From an uncultured bacterium (lineage in GTDB: Bacteria; Oederibacteriota; PGYV01; Palsa-1178): 64,000 nucleotides of DNA. A program made the position numbers and the translations under genes. Numbering within the stretch: position 1 is the first letter of the stretch; each line of letters begins with the position of its first letter. Location: contig CALAOR010000079.1 of the NCBI GenBank assembly GCA_937889595.1, forward strand, positions 1 to 64,000, read 5' to 3'. The notes under the pieces are model-generated. The model searched no databases and was not told the origin of the DNA. It saw only the letters and a list, made by a program, of their open reading frames with translations. Below are positions 24,501 to 33,282 of this stretch, in pieces.

Positions 24501-24779
24501 GGGGACATTAGCCAGTCCACCACGGACGAATACTTTGTATTCAGCACGGGATTAATTTACAGCCCATCCGTCACGCGCCGGCCGAACCTCACAGATAAGA
24601 TTCACTGCCTGAGCCTTAACCTTTCGGTTTTTTCCTATTTTTCAAACTCATGCCTTGTCATTACACGTGTCCCGTCAAAATACGACTTTGCCATGCGAGT
24701 GGCGCTGGCCCAGGCGACGGCAATAGGGATCACTACCTGGCACTACGCAACCCCAACCGTCACGCCGACACCGCACTGA
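21567..24779 (+). CDS. Secreted kelch-like surface protein with Thr-Pro linkers inside the tail operon
   Basis: 1070 residues from ATG 21567 behind CAGGAG. A clear Sec signal peptide (MKKILFLILMMLPIAVNA) opens the protein. Residues about 20-215 form a beta-rich domain. Three Thr-Pro linkers follow (about residues 220-250, 555-585 and 910-975). Between them are a beta-propeller-like region (YDGNTYWIGYGG, YDGTNLWVAW) and kelch-like repeats (NDWWTSTDLINWTL, LNDVWHSSDGTNWS, FNDAWWTTNGVDW). A short unrelated tail closes it. Phage tail proteins do not need export, so this is probably a lysogenic-conversion cargo gene captured from a host-type surface protein. A tail fibre remains possible from position. 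Its DNA is visibly more AT-rich than flanking tail genes. Confidence 0.75.
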   Translation: MKKILFLILMMLPIAVNAAPITYDNSASQSYTTANCYVNVSVNAANTHGYLIVQLMNYSSRNASISYGGVSMTYLTGTANGTYNYVYGLQSPPTGNNGLSVTLSSADTGALVAASYYNVLGVRQNIMSSVTSTYVCSTVTVLGGSWVIGLGTIRASSFTVSPGSGWTSRQSKNGDTHITALLFDGNASELIGTYFPNFTSTVSGTEVLFGVELQSVDAPTATFSPTFTASPTFTATKTISATFTITPTITRTSTPNPCGPIVNHYAIWPPSDTYGAYDGNTYWIGYGGWGQLYKMHNATGTWDTYGYYMGYIEMLGCYDGRYMWWGGNNRITKADPTTNTIVTYVDYPSAHYGTQIQGLTYDGTNLWVAWDAPIREIMKIDSTGNCITTYGIPDGINGIDHWQDSSGQMWIIGACTYGFIKMNATTGTYVYTASSFYNVRLTHDATYAYLAGWAASPANNIYKYRLSDASFVTAWNSGTLRNDITIDWSGNLWSVGNDNRLICTDTLGNPLCEYPGSGGGCVLFGGGKIWANNGYDTVDSSRVGVWEIALNTLTFTPTPTFTPTFTVTPTFTPTATPTITPTIAMNWTLITTTPGWGSRDKFTALKLGNTYAIGGGTHTDATLYNDWWTSTDLINWTLKATNDNLRTSSPAGITFNGQAFIYGGGLVQAFGTPYPYSPINSTSDFVTWQTNTYTAEVLPFKRYYDTVCPDSQKRTKFTVANYNNTLYIAGGQWCGPFNASPGSYCPQSGDLRQNLNDVWHSSDGTNWSEDTAAANFPARCDGQLVVFNNKLWIIGGTNNTTPTYFNDAWWTTNGVDWTAATRNAEWAATDALNAFVYNNKIYVYLQVLQQLWKSSDGVFWELQNMSYTKPVARREASGVFEFNKLVLFSGYASGYDLLDVWQGELLEPTFTFTPTSTQTVTKTVTQTVTQTVTPTVTQTVTKTVTQTVTKTVTQTITPTFTITPTVTPTITPAACLLSGDISQSTTDEYFVFSTGLIYSPSVTRRPNLTDKIHCLSLNLSVFSYFSNSCLVITRVPSKYDFAMRVALAQATAIGITTWHYATPTVTPTPH
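24297..24485 (+). repeat. Imperfect tandem repeats encoding Thr-Val/Gln linker
   Basis: Short units built around ACCGTAAC and CAGACCGTAAC recur about a dozen times within the surface-protein gene and encode TVTQTVTPT-like text. Copies vary at third positions, so this is an expanded coding linker, not CRISPR. Confidence 0.8.
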
Positions 24780-24791
24780 CGGGGAGAACAA

Positions 24792-25955
24792 ATGCCAACA
24801 CCTATCTGGCCCGCGGACGTAAAATCAGCCCTTCTATTTGCCACCGACACATCTGACGATACAGGCAACTATACCTGGACAAACACAGGAAGCGCTCCGA
24901 TTGCGGCCGGTGTTGGGCCCTTTATTACCGGGCAGAACATAAATGCGGACATCGCAGACAACCTCCAGACCATAGACATCCTGGCTATTATCCCGGACGG
25001 AACCACACACGGGACTATATACGCCTCAGACAATGGCACCGAGATAACCCTGCAGGATGGACTTGTCTACATCAACCAGAAATATGTCGGGCAGGCTGGC
25101 GGGTTTGCTGTGCCTGTGGGAGTCAAGTTCAGGATACAGATAACCTTTGACGGTCAGTTCGAGATGGTTTATTTAAACGGCAATTTCATGACTGAGCAGC
25201 AATACACAGGATACCCGACCGGCACGCAGCGCCTTGGTAACGACACGGCCGTCGACAACCCGTTCGGCGGATACATCTACCAGCTCGCAATCAGCGTAAA
25301 CAATTACCAGGGAGTGGAAATATTCCCGCTTGGGCCCTACAGCACGGCCGCTACCATCTTTAATAAGAACCGCCTGCAGTCTGACGGCGCCTGGATCATC
25401 CTCATGGCAATAACAATCCCCGGCTTATCGGAAATAATGAGGATAGCCAGGAATACTGAAAGCATATTCTGGGGAGGATATACCTGGCAGGCTTATCCCT
25501 TCCAGATAGATGATATCAATGAAAACACAAAGGGAGAGATGCCTGTTATAAACATCCAGATTAGTAACATAACCAGGGAGATACAGGCTTACCTCGAGCA
25601 GACAAACGGATCCATTGACACGGAAATAACAATTTTAATTGTCGGTGCGAAACACCTGGATGACAACGTCCCGGCCTGGCAGGCGACATATGCGCTCATG
25701 CAGGCCTCCTGCGATGAAAATTATATAACCTTCCAGTGCGGCCCAAAATACCAGGTCAACAGCCGGCGGCCGATCTTCAGGAATATCAAATATTTATGCC
25801 CGTTTGAATATGGCGGCACGATCTGCGGCGCGCCGGCAGCAACGCTTACAGCATACCCGACATGCGACAAGTCAATCATCGGATGCCAGATACGCGCAAA
25901 CCAGACCAGATTCGGTGGGGAGATATCCATACCGGGTGACTACATTGGATCATAA
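24792..25955 (+). CDS. Minor tail protein L-like with N-terminal LamG-like domain
   Basis: 387 residues. The C-terminal half fits the lambda gpL tail-tip family: WGGYTWQAYPFQID, then four cysteines C336, C345, C358 and C365, ending near RFGGE. The Cx8C and Cx6C spacings equal those of lambda gpL (C173/C182 and C205/C212, from memory), which ligate a [4Fe-4S] cluster. The N-terminal 190 residues are extra and resemble a LamG/concanavalin-like lectin fold (INADIADNLQTIDILAIIPD, FRIQITFDGQFEMVYLNGN). A sugar-binding role at the tail tip is inferred. Confidence 0.82.
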   Translation: MPTPIWPADVKSALLFATDTSDDTGNYTWTNTGSAPIAAGVGPFITGQNINADIADNLQTIDILAIIPDGTTHGTIYASDNGTEITLQDGLVYINQKYVGQAGGFAVPVGVKFRIQITFDGQFEMVYLNGNFMTEQQYTGYPTGTQRLGNDTAVDNPFGGYIYQLAISVNNYQGVEIFPLGPYSTAATIFNKNRLQSDGAWIILMAITIPGLSEIMRIARNTESIFWGGYTWQAYPFQIDDINENTKGEMPVINIQISNITREIQAYLEQTNGSIDTEITILIVGAKHLDDNVPAWQATYALMQASCDENYITFQCGPKYQVNSRRPIFRNIKYLCPFEYGGTICGAPAATLTAYPTCDKSIIGCQIRANQTRFGGEISIPGDYIGS

Positions 25956-26361
25956 AATCGATATACAGGACCTTATAGGCAAACCATTTGTAAGCGGCGG
26001 CCGCGGGCCTCAAGGATATGACTGCTGGGGACTGGTAATGGAGGTTTTCAGGCGTTACGGCATCACGCTGCGGGACTATAGGATTGACGCCAGCGATACA
26101 GCATCCATAACCGCCGCGGCGGATATGGATGTTTTAAACGGGGGAGATGCCGGCAGTTGGAAAAACGTCACGTCTTATAACGAACCGGAACCGCCACGTC
26201 TGGTAACCTTTCAAATTAAGGAACCAGGCAAGGTCAATCACGTTGGAGCCTACATAGGCGAGGGCAGAGTGATCCACGTACTCGAGCGGAAGCTCGTCTG
26301 CATCGAACGGATACGAAAATACCAAAACTTTATAGAGGGAATTTATGAATTTAAAAAATAA
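25936..26361 (+). CDS. NlpC/P60 tail-tip hydrolase, K-like
   Basis: About 141 residues from GTG 25936; TTG 25945 is an alternative, and the longer frame from 25804 overlaps the L gene too far. The catalytic Cys is in GYDCWGLVMEVF (about residue 30) and the His is in VNHVGAYIGEG (about residue 102), followed by RVIHVLE. NlpC/P60 enzymes cut peptidoglycan peptides; lambda K is the tail homologue. It overlaps the J-like gene by 17 bases. Confidence 0.87.
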   Translation: MTTLDHKIDIQDLIGKPFVSGGRGPQGYDCWGLVMEVFRRYGITLRDYRIDASDTASITAAADMDVLNGGDAGSWKNVTSYNEPEPPRLVTFQIKEPGKVNHVGAYIGEGRVIHVLERKLVCIERIRKYQNFIEGIYEFKK

Positions 26362-29300
26362 GATCAGGATAATAACCTGCGACAACCCCTTTAACCTGGC
26401 AAAAAAGACGATTGAGGATAAGCCGCTTTTCAAACCTACATTTTTAAGCGAGATAATAACTATTGACTGGAACGAATACTCGGTTGTATATAACGGCCTG
26501 GTGATTAAAAAGAAGGAGCAGGCTACAACCCTCATAACTCCGGAAACGATAATAAATATCATCAGGACCGTGGGGAGCGGCCAGGGAGCGGAAAAGGCGG
26601 CCGGAGTAGCAATCATGTTCGCCAGCATGGGCCTGGCGAGCGCTGTGGGCGGCGGTCTGCTCGGGGCCGGGCTCGCGGGAGGGGTATCATTCCTTGGCGG
26701 ATTTATAATATCGCTCTTTGAACCAGCTAAAAAGGATAATTCATCACCAAGCCAGAACTATGGATGGAACAGCCTAACACCAAAAACCGGCCAGAGCTCG
26801 CCGGTTGAAATAACATATGGAAGTGCCAGGATGAAAGCACCCCAGATCCTCGGGATCACTACATCCGGATCTGACACGAGCCAGTACCTGTGTATGATAC
26901 TCTCGGCGGGAGAGGGACCACTGGACTCTATATCGGATATCCAGGTCAACGGTAACCCATATGACCCATCTGACCCGACACAGACAAATATACAAAGCGA
27001 CTTCAGGTACGGCACAAACGACCAGGGACCACTGCTTTTAATCCCTGAACTTTTGGACGCGTTTTCATCCCTGCCATTATCTCTTTTAATAAACACCACA
27101 CCGCAGATAGCGGAGACTAATTCCAATTACGCAAAATCAATAGAGATATCCCTGGATTTTGCACAGGGTATATATGCCATGACAATCCTCGGGGATTCTA
27201 CCCGCTCATACAATCCGGCACCGGGGGATCCCCTGCAGGTAAAATTTATCATTAAGATTGACTATAGGGTGGCCGGTACCTCACCATGGACCACAGTCAA
27301 CTGGAATTTTCATGAACAGGTTATCGGCCCAACAAGGCGGACATACCGGATAGATGGTCTGGCGCCAGAACCCTATGAAGTCAGACTATCAATCCCGCTG
27401 TCCTCCGTTTTTGTCAATTACTGGCGCCGAGAGTGGAGTTTTATAGGCGTTGGAAACATTGTTGATGACTGGTCACCGGTAACGCTTGACGATAGCGGCA
27501 ATTTCTATTATGGCGACAGTACTGGGCAGGAAGTAAATATGATAATCGGATGTACGTGGGATTCTCTAAACTGTTATATATCCGCTGGCTTGATCCGGCA
27601 GAACAAAGCTCTGGTCGCTTTGAAAATAAATGCGACCAGCGTTTTAAACGGCGGAATCCCGACAGTTACCTGGACACAGACACGGAACAATGTCTGGGTT
27701 TGGAATCCGTACACGGTAGCCTATGAACAGCAACCGGCAAACAACCCATGGTGGGCGGCATATGACATGATCCATTACGCCCGGCAGGTCAAAAACATAA
27801 ACACTGGACTTATGGAGTTTATAGTTTACGGCGCGCCGGCAGACAGCATGCTATACGATGAATTCAAGGACTGTGCGGATTACTGCAGCGCAAACGGTAT
27901 CACCTTCAATTTTATCCTTGACGCCGCCGGCACGCTGCAGGACGCGCTTAAATTTTGCCAGGACATAGGGAGAGGGACAGTCCTCATAAAAGGCACTTCC
28001 TGGGGATGCACGATGGACAAACCCGGTGACGCGGTTCAGATCTTTACAATGGGCAATATCATCCCCAAAACCTTTAAAGAAACGTTCCTGGCCATAGCGA
28101 GCCGTGCGAACAACGTCGAAATATCATTCACAGACAGCTCACAGAGCGGATGGCCCGAAACCGTCATGCCGGTCTATGCAAAGGATTGGGATGATACAAA
28201 CGCGGCCCAAAACCCGACACAGCTCAAACTTAACGGCATCATAACCCAGGCACAGGCGTACAAGCAGGGAAAATATTATCTGCGCTGCAATATTTATCTT
28301 ATAAGAACCTGCGAGTTTCAGGTTGGACTTGACGCACTGGCCTCAGAAGTCGGTGACATCATTAAACTGCAGCACGATGTCCCGCAATGGGGATTCGGGG
28401 GCCGGGTGATATCCCAGCCGGCAATAAACCAGATAAAACTTGACAGACAGGTAACGTTTGAACCCGGCACAAACTATTCAATCACGATTAGGCATTCGGA
28501 ATCCGACACAATGGTGACATACACGGCCAGCAGCTCACTGCCTACAATCTTGGTAACAGATACGATAACAATATATACAGCGCTTTTCGCACCGCTTATC
28601 CCTTATGACGACATCTGGGCGTTCGGTGAGACTAACATTGTAACAAAGCCTTTCAGGATCACGGCCATAACCAGGGCCATGGAGCTGACACGTAAGATAA
28701 CCTGTATGGAATACAACCCGGCGATTTATGACGAAAGCGATCTGACAAACGGGATTGTGCCGGTCATAAACTACAGCCAGCTCCGGACCAGCGTAGAAGT
28801 GGTCTGGCTGGGAGCGGCGCCGGACACGCGTATGGCGAGTGACGGGACACATTACACTAATATAAACGTCAGCTGGCAGCTTCCACACTCGCAGGGAGAG
28901 ATTATTAATGCATTCAGGGTTTGCTATTCCTTAAACGGCGGGCCGTTTATTTTTTGGGAGATTACCAGCACCTATCAGACAACAATAACGGATATGCAGC
29001 TCGGCAACTATACCGTCCGTATCCAAACAATAAATATCCAGGGGTTAGTATCAAACGGTAAAGTTTCAAACAATGTTGCGGTAACAAACGCGCTTACCGC
29101 ACCACCGGATCCGGACGGCCTGACACTGCATCAGCTTATGGACGGCACATGGCAGCTTGCAGTGATCTACAACCAGTTCTATCCGGCGGATTTTTTAGGC
29201 TGGGTTTATAAAATAAGGTCCGGCACCAGGGCATACTGGCAGGATGCGACAGCGCTCACGGCCGCACCTACCCAGGGATCAATTATAATTTCAAGCCTTC

Positions 29301-30067
29301 CTGCAGGGGAGCAGACACTGATGGTAAAGATGCAGCTCAAAGGCGGAGAACAGTCCGTCAATTTTGCGTTAGCGGTCGCAAATATCGGAGATCCTATCCT
29401 TCCCAATATTATCGGATCATATGACATGATAGCGCTGATCGACTTTACTGTAACAAACGGTTCGGTCGCCAGCTCCCACATAATCGCCGACGTCGATTCA
29501 GGCGGACTGTTCTGGCAGGCTAATAACCAGTCGCCGGCCTGGAACCTGACTGGATCGATTTTGTTCTGGTCCAGAAGTACATATAAACAAATGACGGTAT
29601 ATTCCACTCTGTTCTCGTTTGGGACATTAAGCGGGTTATGCTCTCTTGATTTCTCAATCGCCGGACCATATGACGTTTATTACAAGCTCGCGCCGTCCGG
29701 ACCTTACCAAAAATACACCGGCCCGTTTTCGTTTACGTCCGGGCAGGAATGGTACTTCATGGTTGTGACCTATCCAGGCGCGGAGCAGGGTGACATATCC
29801 AAGTTTAAAATCACCACTACAAGCCCGCCGCTGATAGACTCACTGCCAAACATAGCGATATCATCCGGCGGGACGCGCGTGGCACCGACAAAAACATTCC
29901 AGGCGATCACGGCGTGTCAGGCAACCCTGCAGATATCAAGCGGTTATCCGGCGATCACCATAGTCTTTTCAGACCGGGATCCGGTCCTTGGCGCGATCTG
30001 GCAGGGTTACGACGCGGCCGGCAGCCCTGCAGCGGCCATGGCAGATATAAAGTATGAAGGATATTAA
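26345..30067 (+). CDS. Tail tip / host-specificity protein J-like (I-J fusion)
   Basis: 1240 residues. The N-terminus has a ubiquitin-like start, then a Gly/Ala-rich hydrophobic hairpin (about residues 85-125, ASMGLASAVGGGLLGAGLAG) as in lambda gpI. J-type hub domains follow (SPVEITYGSARMKAPQIL, DFAQGIYAM, YDMIHYARQVKNINTG). An FN3 domain lies near residue 840-910 (NINVSWQLPHSQGEIINAFRV). The C-terminal 250 residues are lectin-like beta structure. It should form the central tip that contacts the receptor. It is coupled to K by overlap. Confidence 0.9.
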   Translation: MNLKNKIRIITCDNPFNLAKKTIEDKPLFKPTFLSEIITIDWNEYSVVYNGLVIKKKEQATTLITPETIINIIRTVGSGQGAEKAAGVAIMFASMGLASAVGGGLLGAGLAGGVSFLGGFIISLFEPAKKDNSSPSQNYGWNSLTPKTGQSSPVEITYGSARMKAPQILGITTSGSDTSQYLCMILSAGEGPLDSISDIQVNGNPYDPSDPTQTNIQSDFRYGTNDQGPLLLIPELLDAFSSLPLSLLINTTPQIAETNSNYAKSIEISLDFAQGIYAMTILGDSTRSYNPAPGDPLQVKFIIKIDYRVAGTSPWTTVNWNFHEQVIGPTRRTYRIDGLAPEPYEVRLSIPLSSVFVNYWRREWSFIGVGNIVDDWSPVTLDDSGNFYYGDSTGQEVNMIIGCTWDSLNCYISAGLIRQNKALVALKINATSVLNGGIPTVTWTQTRNNVWVWNPYTVAYEQQPANNPWWAAYDMIHYARQVKNINTGLMEFIVYGAPADSMLYDEFKDCADYCSANGITFNFILDAAGTLQDALKFCQDIGRGTVLIKGTSWGCTMDKPGDAVQIFTMGNIIPKTFKETFLAIASRANNVEISFTDSSQSGWPETVMPVYAKDWDDTNAAQNPTQLKLNGIITQAQAYKQGKYYLRCNIYLIRTCEFQVGLDALASEVGDIIKLQHDVPQWGFGGRVISQPAINQIKLDRQVTFEPGTNYSITIRHSESDTMVTYTASSSLPTILVTDTITIYTALFAPLIPYDDIWAFGETNIVTKPFRITAITRAMELTRKITCMEYNPAIYDESDLTNGIVPVINYSQLRTSVEVVWLGAAPDTRMASDGTHYTNINVSWQLPHSQGEIINAFRVCYSLNGGPFIFWEITSTYQTTITDMQLGNYTVRIQTINIQGLVSNGKVSNNVAVTNALTAPPDPDGLTLHQLMDGTWQLAVIYNQFYPADFLGWVYKIRSGTRAYWQDATALTAAPTQGSIIISSLPAGEQTLMVKMQLKGGEQSVNFALAVANIGDPILPNIIGSYDMIALIDFTVTNGSVASSHIIADVDSGGLFWQANNQSPAWNLTGSILFWSRSTYKQMTVYSTLFSFGTLSGLCSLDFSIAGPYDVYYKLAPSGPYQKYTGPFSFTSGQEWYFMVVTYPGAEQGDISKFKITTTSPPLIDSLPNIAISSGGTRVAPTKTFQAITACQATLQISSGYPAITIVFSDRDPVLGAIWQGYDAAGSPAAAMADIKYEGY

Positions 30068-30100
30068 AATTTTAATAGGGCAGTATGCCCGGAGGACAAA

Positions 30101-31048
30101 ATGAGTAAAATAGCATTACCCAGTTCAAGTACGATGTTAACGGTCGGTACGGCCACACAGAGCAATGTCATAGACGGCCTGCAGGCAATGCTGAACTGGA
30201 TGTCCGCGATTGATATTTATTACTGGAACCCGCTGACAGCCATAACGCTCGGCCAGACTGTCGTAATACAGTCCAAAGGGCCAGGATGGACCGCTGTCTG
30301 CACGCAGGCGGGCACCACGGGCTCCGGAGAGCCTACATGGGGCGCTGGGACAGGCAATGCCATAACCGGAGACGGTAGCGTCAACTGGACGGTATATAAC
30401 GTATCGTCATATAACAACCTGCCTGCAGGCTCGGTTACGGCCGCACAGATCGCATCCCTGACGATTACGGCCGCGCAGATTGCAAATAATACGATCACGG
30501 CGCTAAACCTCGCAAACAACATCATCTCTACATCACAGATAGCCCAGGGGTACGGCATAGACAAAGCCGGGGATGTAAAGATGTTTGCCGGGCCTAAAGC
30601 AAACATCCAGACCGGCTGGCTTTACTGCGACGGCTCGGCCGTTTTAAAAGCAACCTACCCGGCGCTTTGGACATCCATAGGCGCGACATGGGGAACCGTA
30701 ACAAGCGGCATGATCCCCGGCGGAGCCAGTACCGGTGATTATTTTCTATTGCCGGATCTTCGCGGTGTTACGGTCCGCGGCGTATCGGATGGCAGGCAGG
30801 TCGGCGGAGTAACCCTGGATCCGGGCCGCGCGCTCGGAACCTACCAGCCGGATGGGATAGTCCAGCATACCCATCCATTTGCGCATCAGGCGTCTAAAAA
30901 CTCGATATCGGCAGGTAGCGGGTTCAATCCATATGAAAGCGGGAGCGGATCCGGCACGGGCAATAACACGGTCAACGGTACCGGAGCGAATGAAACGAGG
31001 ATGATGAACGAGGCACTATATTTCATAGTCTGCGCCGGTGCATACTAA
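30101..31048 (+). CDS. Tail fibre with phage tail collar domain
   Basis: 315 residues behind GGAGGAC. The N-terminal 145 residues contain repeated AAQIA/AAQIANNTITA beta-helix-like units typical of fibre shafts. Residues 165-315 match the tail collar domain (GWLYCDGSAVLKATYPALW, FLLPDLRGVTVRGV, HTHPFAHQ, ending NEALYFIVCAGAY). It is a short receptor-contacting fibre by analogy. It follows the J gene by 33 bases. Confidence 0.9.
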   Translation: MSKIALPSSSTMLTVGTATQSNVIDGLQAMLNWMSAIDIYYWNPLTAITLGQTVVIQSKGPGWTAVCTQAGTTGSGEPTWGAGTGNAITGDGSVNWTVYNVSSYNNLPAGSVTAAQIASLTITAAQIANNTITALNLANNIISTSQIAQGYGIDKAGDVKMFAGPKANIQTGWLYCDGSAVLKATYPALWTSIGATWGTVTSGMIPGGASTGDYFLLPDLRGVTVRGVSDGRQVGGVTLDPGRALGTYQPDGIVQHTHPFAHQASKNSISAGSGFNPYESGSGSGTGNNTVNGTGANETRMMNEALYFIVCAGAY

Positions 31049-31065
31049 ACTAACAGGAGGCTATT

Positions 31066-31674
31066 ATGGGTGGAGAAAATTTAAGCCTTGAAGATATGGT
31101 AAAGGACATACACAGGCGGATGATAGACGAGTCGGGTGTTATGGCAAGATTAGATGAAAAGCAAAAATCACAAATGGAAGATATTATGCGTGTAGATAAA
31201 ATGGCAAAAAGCACTAAAAAAGCGGTCCATGGAGAAAACGGGGATTATAAAAATGGGCTTGAATTTAAGTTTGATAGACTTTATGACGCTTGGATAGCTA
31301 CTAACACAATGGAGAAAAACTGTCCTGGTAGAAATATAGAAGCTCTTAAAAAAGAGATATTTGAACGCTTTGAAAAAACAGAGGATAAAGTTGAAGGTTA
31401 TCTTCAGACAATAGAAAAGGTTGCATTGCTTAAAACTGGGGAAGAGCAAGGAAGGGCAAAAGCGAAGGAACAAAATGACGCAGATAAAAAAAAGTGGTGG
31501 GGTTGGTTTATTACAGTAGTACAGACCTATCCGGTGCGTGTCCTTATTACCTTTCTTTTGACATCTTTGCTGGGCATAGGACTTACTTGGTTTGGGGTGT
31601 CCCATGAACGCATAAATAATGCTAAAGAAAAAATAAAAAACGGGGTTGAAAAAACCCTTGATAAAAATATATAA
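31066..31674 (+). CDS. Coiled-coil protein with C-terminal membrane segment (holin-like candidate)
   Basis: 202 residues behind AGGAGG. It is mostly charged helix (residues 1-145) with one transmembrane helix near residues 158-180 (VRVLITFLLTSLLGIGLTWFGV) and a basic tail. The layout recalls XhlA-type haemolysin/holin accessories, which also place a coiled coil before one membrane helix. It directly precedes the lysozyme-like gene. The DNA is more AT-rich than the tail genes. Function inferred from topology and position. Confidence 0.5.
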   Translation: MGGENLSLEDMVKDIHRRMIDESGVMARLDEKQKSQMEDIMRVDKMAKSTKKAVHGENGDYKNGLEFKFDRLYDAWIATNTMEKNCPGRNIEALKKEIFERFEKTEDKVEGYLQTIEKVALLKTGEEQGRAKAKEQNDADKKKWWGWFITVVQTYPVRVLITFLLTSLLGIGLTWFGVSHERINNAKEKIKNGVEKTLDKNI

Positions 31675-31692
31675 ATTCAGGGGAGGAATACC

Positions 31693-32250
31693 ATGGCAGA
31701 CTTCAACGCCTTAGAGGTTATCGATGACAAGCTATTTGTTTATAGCAATACAAGTAATTTCAAAGATTGGCTCGCAAATAAGAGCCTGGTGTTAAGCACC
31801 ACTGTTGTCGACGGGGTGTCCTTTATCGATAAATTGCTGGTATCGGCCTTTCAAAATAACCTGAACCCCAAGTTATTGCTGGCAACCTGCCAGAGAGAAC
31901 AGAGCCTGATAACCACTAAAGCACCTACACCGAAGCAATTAAATAGAGCCTTTGGAGCTGGATGCACAGACAGCGGTGATTTAACCGGGATAACAGGTCT
32001 GGCAAAACAGATAGATCTATCGGCGGCCACATATAAAAAGTGGTTCACCGCGGCAAAGGTGCCGGTGATCATGTCTGTGGATGACGCCACAAAAAAGATA
32101 GATATACAGAACGCCGCGACATACGCGCTTTACAAGTACTGTCCACACATAGGAACCAGGCTAAGCCCACAGTTCAAAAAGTATGGTTTTTATGGCAACT
32201 TTGTCCTGTGGCAAATATGGAATACGTGGTGGCCGGAAGATTTTGCATAA
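31693..32250 (+). CDS. Lysozyme/transglycosylase-like endolysin candidate
   Basis: 185 residues behind GGGGAGGAATACC. NLNPKLLLATCQREQSLI resembles the catalytic helix of lysozyme-like enzymes (NPRVLLVTLQKEQGL in actinobacterial relatives, from memory), making Glu69 the expected acid. LNRAFGAGCTDSG and GITGLAKQIDLSAATYKKWF fit the same family. No signal peptide is present, so a holin would be needed to release it. Neighbours with membrane helices on both sides support a lysis cassette. Confidence 0.65.
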   Translation: MADFNALEVIDDKLFVYSNTSNFKDWLANKSLVLSTTVVDGVSFIDKLLVSAFQNNLNPKLLLATCQREQSLITTKAPTPKQLNRAFGAGCTDSGDLTGITGLAKQIDLSAATYKKWFTAAKVPVIMSVDDATKKIDIQNAATYALYKYCPHIGTRLSPQFKKYGFYGNFVLWQIWNTWWPEDFA

Positions 32251-32274
32251 AAATAAAATATAAGGAGAAAACAA

Positions 32275-33243
32275 ATGCAGCTGAACAACAATCTAAAGCC
32301 TATTGATTTTGAAATCCCGAGTGTAGCCTATGGATTCCAGGGCGGGGCCCTTGCAGGACCATACCCGGCGGGAGTAATGACTGCGCACGGTCAAATGGGA
32401 CTGGTTAAAAAGGCAAGCCTGTTCATGGGTACATCAGTCGGATCCGCAAACGGAGCTGTCGGCGCCCTGGACTGGACGCAGCTCGCGGCGCTGTGGGAAA
32501 ACATAAAAACATCAAAGGATGTCTGGAAGGGTGACCTTAATAATAAATTTACAGATGTCTGGGGCGCGCTGTTTGCGGAATCAATTCTTGATCCGGCGCC
32601 GTTTTACGCGATCATAGACAAAATATTCGGTAACATGACCATGGAACAGCTCGCCAAGATACATGACATAGAGCTGATATTCCCGGCGGTTGATAACAAT
32701 ACACATCAAATCCAGTTTTTCTCAAGCTTTGGCCCGTACAAGAATCTAAAGGTCGCGGACGTGATCAAAGCATCCACCGCAATCCCGGCTGGCCTCAAGT
32801 CTCACAAAATAGACCTTGGAAATAATGTCTCGCACTGGTTCAGCGACGGCGGCGTCGGAGCAAACAACCCGCTCATTGCCGTCCAGGAATATAACAGGGC
32901 CTTCCCAGTTGACATGATTAAAAAGCTTATTTTGATTTACTGCAGCGGAGACATCCCTGCGGTAGACAATAAAGATTACCGGCTCGCGCGGGACGCTGGA
33001 CTGGTTCAGATACAAAATTCCCTCGAGGTACAGGAGCAGGTCTCGGAGAACCTCGCCGAGCTGATGACCAGCTACGGGGTAATTGATATATGCGCTATAT
33101 ACCACAAAGGCGGGCTCGGGGATTCCATGGTGGCGGATCCAAAGCGTCTTGATGTCGGATATCAGGACGGGGTGTCGATGGTCGTGTGGGATTATAAGCT
33201 CCAGGCAAACATAAGCATTATAGACTTTTTAAAGAGAAAATAA
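32275..33243 (+). CDS. Patatin-like phospholipase
   Basis: 322 residues behind AAGGAG. The Gly-rich oxyanion motif FQGGALAGPYPAG (residues 21-33) is followed by the nucleophile elbow GTSVGS with Ser54 and by the catalytic SDGGVGANNPL (Asp near residue 191). This is the full Ser-Asp dyad of patatins, which release fatty acids from membrane lipids. Lying between an endolysin and a second small membrane protein, it may help rupture a membrane at lysis. A lysogenic or defence role is the alternative; no CD-NTase partner is present, so a CBASS effector is unlikely. Confidence 0.88.
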   Translation: MQLNNNLKPIDFEIPSVAYGFQGGALAGPYPAGVMTAHGQMGLVKKASLFMGTSVGSANGAVGALDWTQLAALWENIKTSKDVWKGDLNNKFTDVWGALFAESILDPAPFYAIIDKIFGNMTMEQLAKIHDIELIFPAVDNNTHQIQFFSSFGPYKNLKVADVIKASTAIPAGLKSHKIDLGNNVSHWFSDGGVGANNPLIAVQEYNRAFPVDMIKKLILIYCSGDIPAVDNKDYRLARDAGLVQIQNSLEVQEQVSENLAELMTSYGVIDICAIYHKGGLGDSMVADPKRLDVGYQDGVSMVVWDYKLQANISIIDFLKRK

Positions 33244-33282
33244 CATGCAGCCTGACACAGGCAGCATAGAAGGGAGGAACCC

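Noticed and set aside
32275-33243. Patatin as a CBASS (CapV) defence effector
   Set aside because: No nucleotide cyclase or ancillary CBASS gene is adjacent, and the neighbours are lysis-type genes.
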